This document shows, piece by piece, positions 7,872 through 16,715 of a stretch of DNA of 64,000 nt. Every line of letters begins with the position of its first letter. Position 1 is the stretch's first letter. This stretch comes from Clostridiales bacterium NK3B98 (lineage in GTDB: Bacteria; Bacillota; Clostridia; Oscillospirales; Oscillospiraceae). Made by a program: the position numbers and the translations under genes. The stretch spans positions 62,001 to 126,000 of the forward strand of contig ATWA01000001.1 of NCBI GenBank assembly GCA_000421005.1, read 5' to 3'. A model generated the notes under the pieces. That model saw nothing but the letters and a program-made list of their open reading frames with translations. It was not told the DNA's origin and ran no database searches.

Positions 7872-8822
7872 ATGGTAGAAATTGAAAAGCCCCGCATCGA
7901 ATGCATCGAGAATCCCGAAAGCGGAACCTATGGCAAGTACGTCGTAGAACCTCTGGAGCGAGGATACGGTACGACGCTGGGCAACGCACTGCGCAGAATT
8001 CTGTTGTCTTCTCTCCCCGGTACAGCTGTCACTACCATCAAGATCGCCGGTGTCCAGCATGAGTTTACCACCATCCCCGGAGTCAAAGAGGATGTCACGC
8101 AGATCGTGCTGAACGTCAAGCGCATCATTGCCAAGCTGTACAGCACCGGCACCAAGACGGTGTATATCCAGGCCTCCGGCGAGGGCGTTGTCACCGCCGG
8201 GGACATCAAGGCGGACGGCGAGGTAGAGATCCTCAACCCCGATCTCCATATCGCCACCCTTGGCCCGGATGCTTCCCTGAACATGGAGCTGACCATGAGC
8301 CACGGCCGGGGCTATGTGCCCGCTGACCGGAACAAGCCTGCTCAGCCTGTCATCGGAATCATCCCGGTGGACTCCATCTACTCCCCGGTGCTCAAGGTCA
8401 ACTACACGGTGGAAAACACCCGTGTAGGCAATATGACCGACTTTGACAAGCTGACGCTGGAAGTTACCACCGACGGTACGATCACCGCCAGAGACGCCGT
8501 CTCTCTCGGCGCCAAGATCCTGTGCGACCACTTTGTCCTCTTCACCGACCTCTCTGAGACGGTGGGTAGCAGCGCCACCGTGGTGGAGAAGCCCGAAGCA
8601 CAGCGTAACAAGGTTCTGGAGATGACCATTGAGGAGTTGGATCTCTCTGTCCGGTCCTTCAACTGCCTGAAGCGTGCCAACATCAACACCGTTCAGGATC
8701 TGATCGAAAAGACCGAGGACGAGATGATGAAGGTTCGTAACCTTGGCCGGAAGAGTCTGGAAGAGGTCATGAACAAGCTCAACCTGATGGGACTGTCCCT
8801 GAAGAACGAGGAGAACAACTAA
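7872..8822 (+). CDS. rpoA: RNA polymerase alpha subunit
   Basis: The alpha subunit dimerises to nucleate RNA polymerase assembly, and its C-terminal domain contacts UP elements and activators. The 316-residue product starts at the ATG at 7872 ([16 protein letters not shown]), preceded by GAGGAGGG; an in-frame upstream ATG lacks a good site. The N-terminal domain has the [17 protein letters not shown] signature, and the C-terminal domain has [16 protein letters not shown] and the helix-hairpin-helix motif ending NLMGLSLK. Neighbours are rpsD and rplQ. Confidence 0.98.
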   Translation: MVEIEKPRIECIENPESGTYGKYVVEPLERGYGTTLGNALRRILLSSLPGTAVTTIKIAGVQHEFTTIPGVKEDVTQIVLNVKRIIAKLYSTGTKTVYIQASGEGVVTAGDIKADGEVEILNPDLHIATLGPDASLNMELTMSHGRGYVPADRNKPAQPVIGIIPVDSIYSPVLKVNYTVENTRVGNMTDFDKLTLEVTTDGTITARDAVSLGAKILCDHFVLFTDLSETVGSSATVVEKPEAQRNKVLEMTIEELDLSVRSFNCLKRANINTVQDLIEKTEDEMMKVRNLGRKSLEEVMNKLNLMGLSLKNEENN

Positions 8823-8895
8823 AACGCACACAGGCACAGCCTGTTTCAAGAACAAGCCCGGCATTTGGCTGGGCGGTACAAAGGAGTGAATCAAA

Positions 8896-9237
8896 ATGGC
8901 TGGTAATCGCAAACTGGGCAAGCCCACTGACGCCCGTATGGCTATGCTGAGACAGCAGACCACCGATCTGCTGAACTACGGTCAGCTGAAGACCACCGTT
9001 ACCCGGGCGAAGGAGATTGCCCCTCTGGCTGAGAAGATGATTTCTCTGGCCAAGCAGAACGATCTGGCTGCTTATCGTCAGGCTCTGTCCTTCCTGACGC
9101 AGGAGGACGTGGCGAAGAAACTGTTCGATCAGATTGGCCCCAAGTATGCCGACCGTAACGGCGGCTACACCCGTGTTGTCCGCGCCGGTTTCCGTCGTGG
9201 TGACGCTGCGGAAGTGGCTATCGTCGAGCTGGTGTAA
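8896..9237 (+). CDS. rplQ: 50S ribosomal protein L17
   Basis: L17 is a large-subunit protein near the exit tunnel. The 113-residue protein starts [21 protein letters not shown], matching the family signature around the start of the domain, and ends [14 protein letters not shown]. The gene is the last of the alpha operon and is followed 16 bp later by a strong rho-independent terminator, which closes the ribosomal block. Confidence 0.98.
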   Translation: MAGNRKLGKPTDARMAMLRQQTTDLLNYGQLKTTVTRAKEIAPLAEKMISLAKQNDLAAYRQALSFLTQEDVAKKLFDQIGPKYADRNGGYTRVVRAGFRRGDAAEVAIVELV

Positions 9238-9253
9238 TTCCCATACAGCCTTT

Positions 9254-9288
9254 GCAGGTCTCCCTCTGGGAGACCTGCTTTCTTTTTG
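9254..9288 (+). terminator. Terminator of the alpha ribosomal operon
   Basis: GCAGGTCTCCC and GGGAGACCTGC form a perfect 11-bp stem with a TCT loop, followed by TTTCTTTTT. It sits directly after rplQ. Confidence 0.92.
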
Positions 9289-9342
9289 CAAATCAAAAGA
9301 GATTTTTCATCAAATCCTCTTTCAAAGATGAGGCAAACGTTG

Positions 9343-9371
9343 TATACTGAACAGGAAATACTGGACAGTAT
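9343..9371 (+). promoter_or_regulatory. Candidate promoter and 14-bp palindrome upstream of the XpaC-like gene
   Basis: TATACT at 9343-9348 is a good -10 box but has only a weak -35 (TTTCAA). Ten bases downstream lies the perfect palindrome ATACTG-GA-CAGTAT (9358-9371), overlapping the expected transcription start, where a repressor could bind. Confidence 0.35.
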
Positions 9372-9391
9372 ATCCCATTCGGGAGGGAACC

Positions 9392-10687
9392 ATGAATCAG
9401 AACAACGACTGGAACAATTTCTTTCAACGGCTGCCGGAAATATCATGGGTGGCCATTATGATCGGATTCTTTATTGGAGCCGTGCCGGGGCTGGCGCTGC
9501 TGGCCATCAAAATGATGCAGGAGAGCAGCCGCACCCCCACCAGCTTTGAGCAGTTCGAGCAGTATAAGCAGGAGCGCAGTCAGGAGAGCTATACGCCCCA
9601 GACCACCAGCACCTACTCCAGAGAGCTGCGCCGCACCTCCTCTACCCAGCGGAGACAGAGGAGCAGCAGCACAGGACGCAAGCTGAAAAACGGCATCCGG
9701 AAATTCCCCTACCGCCCCATCCGCACAGGGAAAACCGCCATGATTTTGGGCGGTATCTTTGCGGCGATCTTTGCCATGGCAGGTACCAGCGTACTGGCAG
9801 ACTGGTCTTACAGTCTGGATCACTGGAACTATATTTTGGAAGACCTTGTGCCTGTGCTGATGATGTTCGGGGGTAGCCTTGGAGCTTTCTTCTGGGGTCT
9901 GTTCAAGAACAAACGGGCAAAGAAGTTCAAGCAGTATCTGGCCCGGATGGAAAATGACCCGCTGATTCCCCTGCGTCCCATTGCAGAGAGCCTCCCCGCC
10001 TCCATGGACGAGGTGTGCCAGACGGTGCAGCAGATGATCGACGACGGGATTTTCGGCGACCGGGCGTATATCGACATCGGTTCCGAGACGCTGGTGATTG
10101 ACGCTTCCGTGGCCAAGCCCGACCCTGCCCAGCGCCCGGTGAAGGAAGCACCCAAGGAGGACAAGCTGGACTTCACTGCCGAGGATCAGATTCTGCGGGA
10201 CATCCGCTCTGCCAACGAACGCATTCCCGGAGAGGAAATCAGCCGGAAGATCGACCGCATTGAGGAAATCACCCGGCATATCCTCACCTATCTCAACAAG
10301 CACCCGGAGCGGGCGGGAGAGCTGCACACCTTTTTGGACTATTATCTGCCCACCACCCTGAAAATGCTCAACACCTACGCCGAACTGGATGCCCAGCGTG
10401 CCACCGGCGAGAATATTGACGCCACCAAACGCCGCATTGAGGGCATTTTGGACAAGGTGGTGGAGGGCTTTGAGCTGCAATTGGACAAGCTGTTTGAGGG
10501 GGATATGCTGGATATTTCCTCCGATATTGACGTGATGGAGAAGATGCTCCAGCGGGACGGACTCAGCGGGGACACCCGGCTGCGCAGCCGTACCTTTGAA
10601 TCCAAGGTGCAGGAGGGCTACACCCCCAGCCTCACCCTTGACCCCAACGGCGGCACGGCCACCCAGACCATGCCGGAGGACAACTAA
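9392..10687 (+). CDS. XpaC-like (5-bromo-4-chloroindolyl phosphate hydrolysis family) membrane protein
   Basis: A 431-residue protein with a hydrophobic segment at about residues 17-36 and a second pair at about 115-165 (ILGGIFAAIFAMAGTSVLAD and MMFGGSLGAFFWGLF). A basic, serine-rich linker lies between them and a long soluble helical C-terminus follows. The C-terminal half, including FLDYYLPTTLKMLNTYAEL, matches the XpaC family. XpaC was named from phosphatase-substrate hydrolysis in Bacillus; its true biochemical role is unclear and it often travels with TelA tellurite-resistance genes. No telA is seen here. It is followed by its own terminator. Confidence 0.8.
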   Translation: MNQNNDWNNFFQRLPEISWVAIMIGFFIGAVPGLALLAIKMMQESSRTPTSFEQFEQYKQERSQESYTPQTTSTYSRELRRTSSTQRRQRSSSTGRKLKNGIRKFPYRPIRTGKTAMILGGIFAAIFAMAGTSVLADWSYSLDHWNYILEDLVPVLMMFGGSLGAFFWGLFKNKRAKKFKQYLARMENDPLIPLRPIAESLPASMDEVCQTVQQMIDDGIFGDRAYIDIGSETLVIDASVAKPDPAQRPVKEAPKEDKLDFTAEDQILRDIRSANERIPGEEISRKIDRIEEITRHILTYLNKHPERAGELHTFLDYYLPTTLKMLNTYAELDAQRATGENIDATKRRIEGILDKVVEGFELQLDKLFEGDMLDISSDIDVMEKMLQRDGLSGDTRLRSRTFESKVQEGYTPSLTLDPNGGTATQTMPEDN

Positions 10688-10697
10688 ATCCACGATA

Positions 10698-10726
10698 AGC
10701 GGCGCAGGCTGATTGCGCCGCTTTTT
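10698..10726 (+). terminator. Terminator after the XpaC-like gene
   Basis: AGCGGCGCA and TGCGCCGCT form a 9-bp stem around a GGCTGAT loop, followed by TTTT. It lies 10 bp after the stop and only 16 bp before the next start codon. Confidence 0.88.
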
Positions 10727-10742
10727 CCTGACAGGAGCAGAT

Positions 10743-11666
10743 ATGCGTCATCTCTTTCTTATCAACCCTGTGGCAGGCAAGGGGATACGCCCCACGGAGA
10801 CCGCAGAGGAAATCCAGCAGCTCATGAAAAACCGCCCGGATTCATACGAAATCCGGGTGACGGAGTACAAAGGCCACGCCGAGGAACTGACCCGCAGGGC
10901 GGCGGAGGAGAGCGGCGAGCCCCTGCGGGTCTATGCCTTTGGGGGCGACGGCAGCCTGAACGAGGTGGTCAACGGCGGGGCGGGATACGACCATGTGGCG
11001 GTCACCGTGCTGCCCCGGGGCTCCGGCAACGACTTTCTCAAGCTGTTCACCACCGGAGGGGAGCGGTTCCGCTATCTCCACAACCTGATTGACGGCAAAA
11101 CTGCCCCCTTTGACCTGATTGAATGCAATGGTCGTCTCGCCATGAACATCGCCTCCGTGGGGCTGGATGCCCGGGTGGGAGTGGGCATGACGCAGTTCAA
11201 GCATTTGCCGCTGGTATCCGGGTCGATGGCTTATGTGCTGTCGCTAGTGGCCAATGTGGTCAGGGGAATCGGACAGCACTATCAGGTAGAATTGGACGGG
11301 CAGCGGATGGAGGGCGACTATACCCTCCTTGCGGTGTGCAACGGGCGCTGGTACGGCGGGGGGTTCTGCCCGGTGCCGGACGCCATGCCGGACGACGGAC
11401 TGCTGGACTTTGTGCTGGTGAAGCAGGTGAGCCGGATGAAGGTGGCGCAGCTGGTGAGCCAGTACGCGCAGGGCCGGGGACGGCACTATCCGGGGCTGAT
11501 TCGCATGAGCCGGGGTCATCGGTTGACGGTCACCTGCGAGGAGGAGATGATTGCCCAACTGGATGGGGAAGAGCTGCGGGGAAATTCGCTGTCCTTCGCC
11601 CTCTCTGCTAAGAAAATCAACTTCCTCTACCCGGACGGAACAGGCTGGACGCCGGTTCCCATGTGA
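10743..11666 (+). CDS. Diacylglycerol/lipid kinase (YegS/DgkB family)
   Basis: This 307-residue cytoplasmic enzyme most likely phosphorylates diacylglycerol or a related lipid using ATP, recycling lipid headgroup by-products. The N-terminal catalytic domain has the family signature GGDGSLNEVVNG at about residues 65-76 and INPVAGKG at the start. SGNDFLKLF and the C-terminal beta domain complete the fold. I used the ATG at 10743 because ACAGGAGCAG lies just upstream; an ATG 30 bp earlier falls inside the preceding terminator. Substrate specificity cannot be read from the sequence. Confidence 0.9.
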   Translation: MRHLFLINPVAGKGIRPTETAEEIQQLMKNRPDSYEIRVTEYKGHAEELTRRAAEESGEPLRVYAFGGDGSLNEVVNGGAGYDHVAVTVLPRGSGNDFLKLFTTGGERFRYLHNLIDGKTAPFDLIECNGRLAMNIASVGLDARVGVGMTQFKHLPLVSGSMAYVLSLVANVVRGIGQHYQVELDGQRMEGDYTLLAVCNGRWYGGGFCPVPDAMPDDGLLDFVLVKQVSRMKVAQLVSQYAQGRGRHYPGLIRMSRGHRLTVTCEEEMIAQLDGEELRGNSLSFALSAKKINFLYPDGTGWTPVPM

Positions 11667-11679
11667 GGGGATTTTGGAG

Positions 11680-11707
11680 AGACAGGAGAAATCCTGTCTT
11701 CTCTTTT
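11680..11707 (+). terminator. Terminator after the lipid kinase
   Basis: AGACAGGA and TCCTGTCT pair around GAAA, followed by TCTCTTTT. The 14 bp between stop and stem leave no room for another gene. Confidence 0.85.
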
Positions 11708-11789
11708 GGGGTAAATCCGGGAGAGTGGCAGGCGACACGGCAGCTTTTTGAACGAATCGTGAATTTTGAAAAATTCTTCCACAGAGGGC

Positions 11790-11855
11790 TTGCATTTTCC
11801 CGGGGGTTGGTATAATATAACACTGTTGTTAGCACTCAGACTTTTAGAGTGCCAA
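11790..11855 (+). promoter_or_regulatory. groESL promoter with CIRCE (HrcA) operator
   Basis: TTGCAT (11790-11795) and TATAAT (11811-11816) form a sigma-A-type promoter with a short 15-bp spacer. The CIRCE element TTAGCACTC-N9-GAGTGCCAA occupies 11829-11855, one base off the canonical right arm (GAGTGCTAA). CIRCE is the HrcA binding site that represses chaperone genes until heat stress, so groESL here is predicted to be HrcA-controlled. Confidence 0.93.
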
Positions 11856-11899
11856 AAACAAATGGGTTTATACATCATTTTCAATAGGAGGAATGCTTC

Positions 11900-12184
11900 A
11901 TGAAGCTGAAGCCGTTAGCAGACCGGGTCATCACCAAGATGCTCGAGGCAGAGGAAACCACCAAGGGCGGTATCATTCTCACCAGCGCCGCCAAGGAGAA
12001 GCCGGAGATTGCGGAGGTCATCGCAGTAGGCCCCGGCGGTATGGTAGACGGGAAAGAGGTCGTTATGACCGTGAAGCCCGGCGACAAGGTGGTCACCAGC
12101 AAATATTCCGGCACTCAGGTGAAGGTAGACGGCGAGGAGTACACCATCGTCCGTCAGAGCGACATTCTGGCTGTCGTCGAATAA
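11900..12184 (+). CDS. groES: Co-chaperonin GroES
   Basis: GroES caps the GroEL cylinder during ATP-dependent protein folding. The 94-residue protein begins MKLKPLADRVITKMLEAEETTKGGIIL; the segment ETTKGGIILTSAAKEKP is the mobile loop that contacts GroEL. GGAGGAATG lies at the start. Transcription is from the CIRCE-containing promoter about 45 bp upstream, and groEL follows after 86 bp. Confidence 0.98.
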   Translation: MKLKPLADRVITKMLEAEETTKGGIILTSAAKEKPEIAEVIAVGPGGMVDGKEVVMTVKPGDKVVTSKYSGTQVKVDGEEYTIVRQSDILAVVE

Positions 12185-12264
12185 AATACTTCGTATTTGA
12201 TTCGCGTTTTGCCGCCTTGCAGGCGGAACGCTGCGAGGCAATACCCAACTATATTTGGAGGTAA

Positions 12265-13890
<1,626 letters not shown>

Positions 13891-13902
13891 TTCTATTTCA
13901 GC

Positions 13903-13937
13903 AAATCCCCCGAGACCGGAAGGTTTCGGGGGATTTT
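13903..13937 (+). terminator. Terminator of groESL
   Basis: AATCCCCCGAGACC and GGTTTCGGGGGATT form a long stem around a GGAA loop, followed by TTTTTTC. Confidence 0.93.
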
Positions 13938-13955
13938 TTCCTGTGCTGCTTTTTT

Positions 13956-14263
13956 CAATACGGTTATTCAGATAAGTCAGCCAGAGAACATGGACTCCCT
14001 CTGTCGGCTCCCTCCGTCACCGCCTACGGCGGTGCCACCTCCCTCTAAGAGGGAGGCATTGGCGAAACCTGTTTGTCTTCTGTCTTTGCCAATGGCCCCC
14101 TCTTTGAGGGGGCTGTCAGCGAAGCTGACTGGGGGAGTCCCCCTCTTTGAGTGAGCCCGTTTTAGGGCGAGAGGGATAAAGTGCGAAGCACAACCTCTGC
14201 GGAAGGCTGTCAGCGAAGCTGACTGGGAGAGCCCCCAGCGGACATATCTGAATAACCGTATTG
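13956..14263. repeat. MITE-like element with perfect 19-bp terminal inverted repeats
   Basis: The left end (13956-13974) and right end (14245-14263) are exact reverse complements, CAATACGGTTATTCAGATA on the left. The 308-bp interior has no credible gene. It contains many hairpins, for example CACCGCC/GGCGGTG, CCTCCCTCT/AGAGGGAGG and GTCAGC-GAA-GCTGAC. It also holds a 23-bp direct repeat, GGCTGTCAGCGAAGCTGAC plus TGGG, at 14111-14133 and 14205-14227. This fills the 440-bp gap between groEL and the acetyltransferase. It resembles non-autonomous mobile repeats; no clear target duplication was found. Confidence 0.7.
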
Positions 14264-14330
14264 TCTTTTCAACGCTTTGCAGTATAATGGTGCATAAAGC
14301 ATCCAACCACATCACCCAAAGGAGCCGATT

Positions 14331-14801
14331 ATGACCATCCGCAGAGCCAAAAACCGGGACATCCCCGCCCTCACCCGTCTGCTGGGGCAGGTGCTTGCCC
14401 TTCATGCAGAGATACGCCCGGATATCTTTGTACCCAATACCACCAAATACACCCGCCCGGAGCTGGAGACCATGGTGAGGGACGATGCCAACCCCATCTA
14501 TGTGGCGGCGGACGAGGAAAATCAGGTGCTGGGCTACGCCTTTTGTCAGCTGAGGCAGCAGCCCTTCTCCAACAATATGGTGCCCTTTACCAGCCTGTTT
14601 ATTGACGACCTATGTGTGGATGAACACGCCCGGGGACAGGGGGTAGGCAAGGCGCTGTTTGAGTTCGTCCGGGCGCAGGCAAAGGAACTGGGCTGCTACG
14701 AGCTGACCCTCAACGTCTGGGAGGGCAATGACAGCGCCCGAGCCTTCTATGAGCGGATGGGCATGAAGGTGAAAGAGACCATGATGGAGACCATTCTGTG
14801 A
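14331..14801 (+). CDS. GNAT family N-acetyltransferase
   Basis: A 156-residue single-domain acetyltransferase that should use acetyl-CoA to acetylate an amine of a small molecule or protein. The acetyl-CoA pyrophosphate loop is visible as DEHARGQGVGKALFEFV at about residues 100-116, and NVWEGNDSARAFYERMGMK gives the C-terminal signature. Substrate cannot be assigned. It starts with ATG after AAAGGAGCCG, between the mobile element and an HD hydrolase gene 85 bp downstream, and the two may be co-transcribed. Confidence 0.88.
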   Translation: MTIRRAKNRDIPALTRLLGQVLALHAEIRPDIFVPNTTKYTRPELETMVRDDANPIYVAADEENQVLGYAFCQLRQQPFSNNMVPFTSLFIDDLCVDEHARGQGVGKALFEFVRAQAKELGCYELTLNVWEGNDSARAFYERMGMKVKETMMETIL

Positions 14802-14817
14802 GCAGGGGCGCATCGTA

Positions 14818-14836
14818 GGGGCGCACAGTGTGCGCC
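14818..14836. repeat. Short palindromic repeat between the GNAT and HD genes
   Basis: GGGCGCACA-G-TGTGCGCCC is a perfect 19-bp palindrome in the 85-bp spacer. It is followed by GC-rich, imperfect CGCCCGCA and CGCCCACA copies, which resembles REP-type intergenic repeats. No T-tract follows. Confidence 0.45.
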
Positions 14837-14886
14837 CGCAATGAACGCCCACAGCAAACGCCCGCAGCCGGGGAAAGGAGCAGAAG

Positions 14887-15450
14887 ATGCAGCCCAAAGA
14901 ACTACTGAACATCCTCCATGTAGCCGAGAGACTCAAGGACGCCACCCGCCATTGCTACACCTCCGGGGGACGGCGGGAGAGCGTGGCGGAGCATAGCTGG
15001 CGGCTGGCCTTGATGGCGCTGTTTCTCCGGGACGCATTTCCAGAGGCGGACATGGACAAGGTCATCCGGATGTGCCTCATCCACGATTTGGGAGAGTGCT
15101 TCACCGGGGACATCCCCACCTTCCAGAAAACCGAGGCAGACCGCAGCCGGGAGGGGGATTTGCTCGCCCAGTGGGTGGAGACGCTGCCCCAGCCCTACCG
15201 GGAGGAACTGTCCGCCCTCTACGCGGAGATGGATGCCCGGGAGACCACCGAGGCGAAAATCTACAAGGCGCTGGACGGCATGGAGGCGGTGATTCAGCAC
15301 AACGAGAGTGACTTGTCCACATGGTCCGAAAATGAGTACACCCTCAATCTGGTGCATGGCTTTGACAAGGCGGCGTTCTCCCCGGTGCTGACCCGGCTGC
15401 GGGAAGCGGTGAAGGAAGAGACGCTGGAAAAGATACGAGAGAAACAGTGA
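14887..15450 (+). CDS. HD domain phosphohydrolase (YfbR/HDDC2-like)
   Basis: A 187-residue HD-superfamily enzyme, probably a metal-dependent 5'-deoxynucleotidase of the YfbR/HDDC2 group. The metal-binding pattern is clear: SVAEHSWRLALMAL supplies the first histidine, CLIHDLGECFTGDIP the HD pair, and a further aspartate follows near DGMEAVIQHNE. AAAGGAG lies upstream of the ATG. The enzyme likely cleans up deoxynucleoside monophosphates; that specificity is inferred from the family. Confidence 0.85.
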   Translation: MQPKELLNILHVAERLKDATRHCYTSGGRRESVAEHSWRLALMALFLRDAFPEADMDKVIRMCLIHDLGECFTGDIPTFQKTEADRSREGDLLAQWVETLPQPYREELSALYAEMDARETTEAKIYKALDGMEAVIQHNESDLSTWSENEYTLNLVHGFDKAAFSPVLTRLREAVKEETLEKIREKQ

Positions 15451-15472
15451 TTTTGCGATAAAACGGATAGAA

Positions 15473-15504
15473 AAAAGGAGACGGCTGTGCAGTCGTCTCC
15501 TTTT
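15473..15504. terminator. Bidirectional terminator between convergent genes
   Basis: AAAAGGAGACG and CGTCTCCTTTT flank a short GC-rich loop. A/T tracts on both sides let it stop the HD gene on the plus strand and the aminotransferase on the minus strand. Confidence 0.85.
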
Positions 15505-15509
15505 GGCGT

Positions 15510-16694
15510 TTAGCGATAGAGGTTCAGCAGCTTTTCAAAGGCGGGCAGGGAGCGCTCAATCCGCTGTGTGGGCACGCAGAAGGCGATTCTCACATGCCCC
15601 GGACAGTAGAACCCGCTGCCGGGCACCAGCAGCAAATCCAGCCCTTTGGCGGCCTCGGAGAAGGCCGTGTCGTCTGCAATGGGGGTACGGGGAAAGAGGT
15701 AGAAGGTGCCCCCCGGCGCTACCATCTGATAACCCATCCGACTCAGCTCAGACACCAGCAGCCTTGCGTTTCGCTCATAGACGGAGAGGTCAGCGGTGAG
15801 GTCACAGCAGGCGGCTGCCACCCGCTGAATGAGACTGGGCGCACACACATACCCCAGCGCCCGCCCGGCTCCCGCTACGGCGGCATAGACCAGCTCGCTG
15901 TCCGTCACCTCACCCGGCACATAGACATAGCCAATCCGCTCACCCGGCAAAGACAGGGACTTGGACCAGGAGTAAATCACCAGCGTGTCCCGGTAGAGTT
16001 CGGGGATATAGGGCACCTCCACCCCGGCGAAAGCAATCTCCCGGTAGGGCTCGTCCGAGAGCAGATAGATGGGGTGTCCGTACTCTGCGGCCTTGCCCGT
16101 CAGCAGCGCCGAGAGCCGTTCCAGTGTGGCTCTGGAATACACCGCCCCGGAGGGGTTGTTGGGGGAGTTGACGATGAGTGCCCGGGTTCTGGGGGTAATC
16201 AGCCCCTCCAGTGCGGCAAAGTCAATCTGAAAATCCTCCGCCCGGGGAGGGCAGACCTTCATCTCCGCCCCGGCGGTGGAAATAAAGACGCTGTACTCCG
16301 GAAACAGAGGGGCAAAGACAACCACCTCGTCCCCTGGTTCGCACAGCCCCTTCAGACAGCAGCACAGCCCCGCCGCCGCCCCGCAGGTGAGGTAGAGCTG
16401 CTCCAGGCGGCAATGGGTATGAAACCGCCGGGAGATAGATGCGGCGATGGCGGAACGTGCCGCCGGGTCGCCGGGGGCGCTGGTGTAGCCGTGAAGGGCG
16501 CAGGGGTCGCTTTCCGCTGTCAGTTTGCGGATGACCTCTCCCACCTCCCGGGGCGGGGAGACGCTGGGATTGCCCAGAGAGAAGTCAAACACATTTTCCC
16601 TGCCTACCACGGCGGCACGCTGATTGCCGTACTCAAACAGCTCCCGAATCACGCTTCGGGAGCGCCCATAAGCCAGCATTTGCCTGTTTACCAT
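15510..16694 (-). CDS. Class I/II pyridoxal-phosphate aminotransferase
   Basis: A 394-residue fold-type I aminotransferase that should transfer amino groups between an amino acid and a 2-oxo acid. Signatures are the substrate/cofactor loop NSPNNPSGAVYS, SDEPYREIAF, and the Schiff-base lysine in YSWSKSLSLPGERIGYVYV. Start is the ATG at 16694, which has AAGGAGGAAGC upstream; the longer frame to 16712 begins inside that site. Several subfamilies (AspB, AlaT, PatA) share this pattern, so the substrate stays open. The gene lies 21 bp downstream of a lipoprotein gene on the same strand. Confidence 0.88.
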   Translation of the reverse strand: MVNRQMLAYGRSRSVIRELFEYGNQRAAVVGRENVFDFSLGNPSVSPPREVGEVIRKLTAESDPCALHGYTSAPGDPAARSAIAASISRRFHTHCRLEQLYLTCGAAAGLCCCLKGLCEPGDEVVVFAPLFPEYSVFISTAGAEMKVCPPRAEDFQIDFAALEGLITPRTRALIVNSPNNPSGAVYSRATLERLSALLTGKAAEYGHPIYLLSDEPYREIAFAGVEVPYIPELYRDTLVIYSWSKSLSLPGERIGYVYVPGEVTDSELVYAAVAGAGRALGYVCAPSLIQRVAAACCDLTADLSVYERNARLLVSELSRMGYQMVAPGGTFYLFPRTPIADDTAFSEAAKGLDLLLVPGSGFYCPGHVRIAFCVPTQRIERSLPAFEKLLNLYR

Positions 16695-16715
16695 GCTGCT
16701 TCCTCCTTGCAAAGG

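Noticed and set aside
14111-14227. Direct repeats considered as a CRISPR array
   Set aside because: Only two 23-bp copies, 71 bp apart, inside a palindromic element; no cas genes or regular spacers.
13977-14405. A minus-strand frame within the MITE-like element
   Set aside because: It runs through hairpin repeats and into the acetyltransferase gene, and its product is not protein-like.
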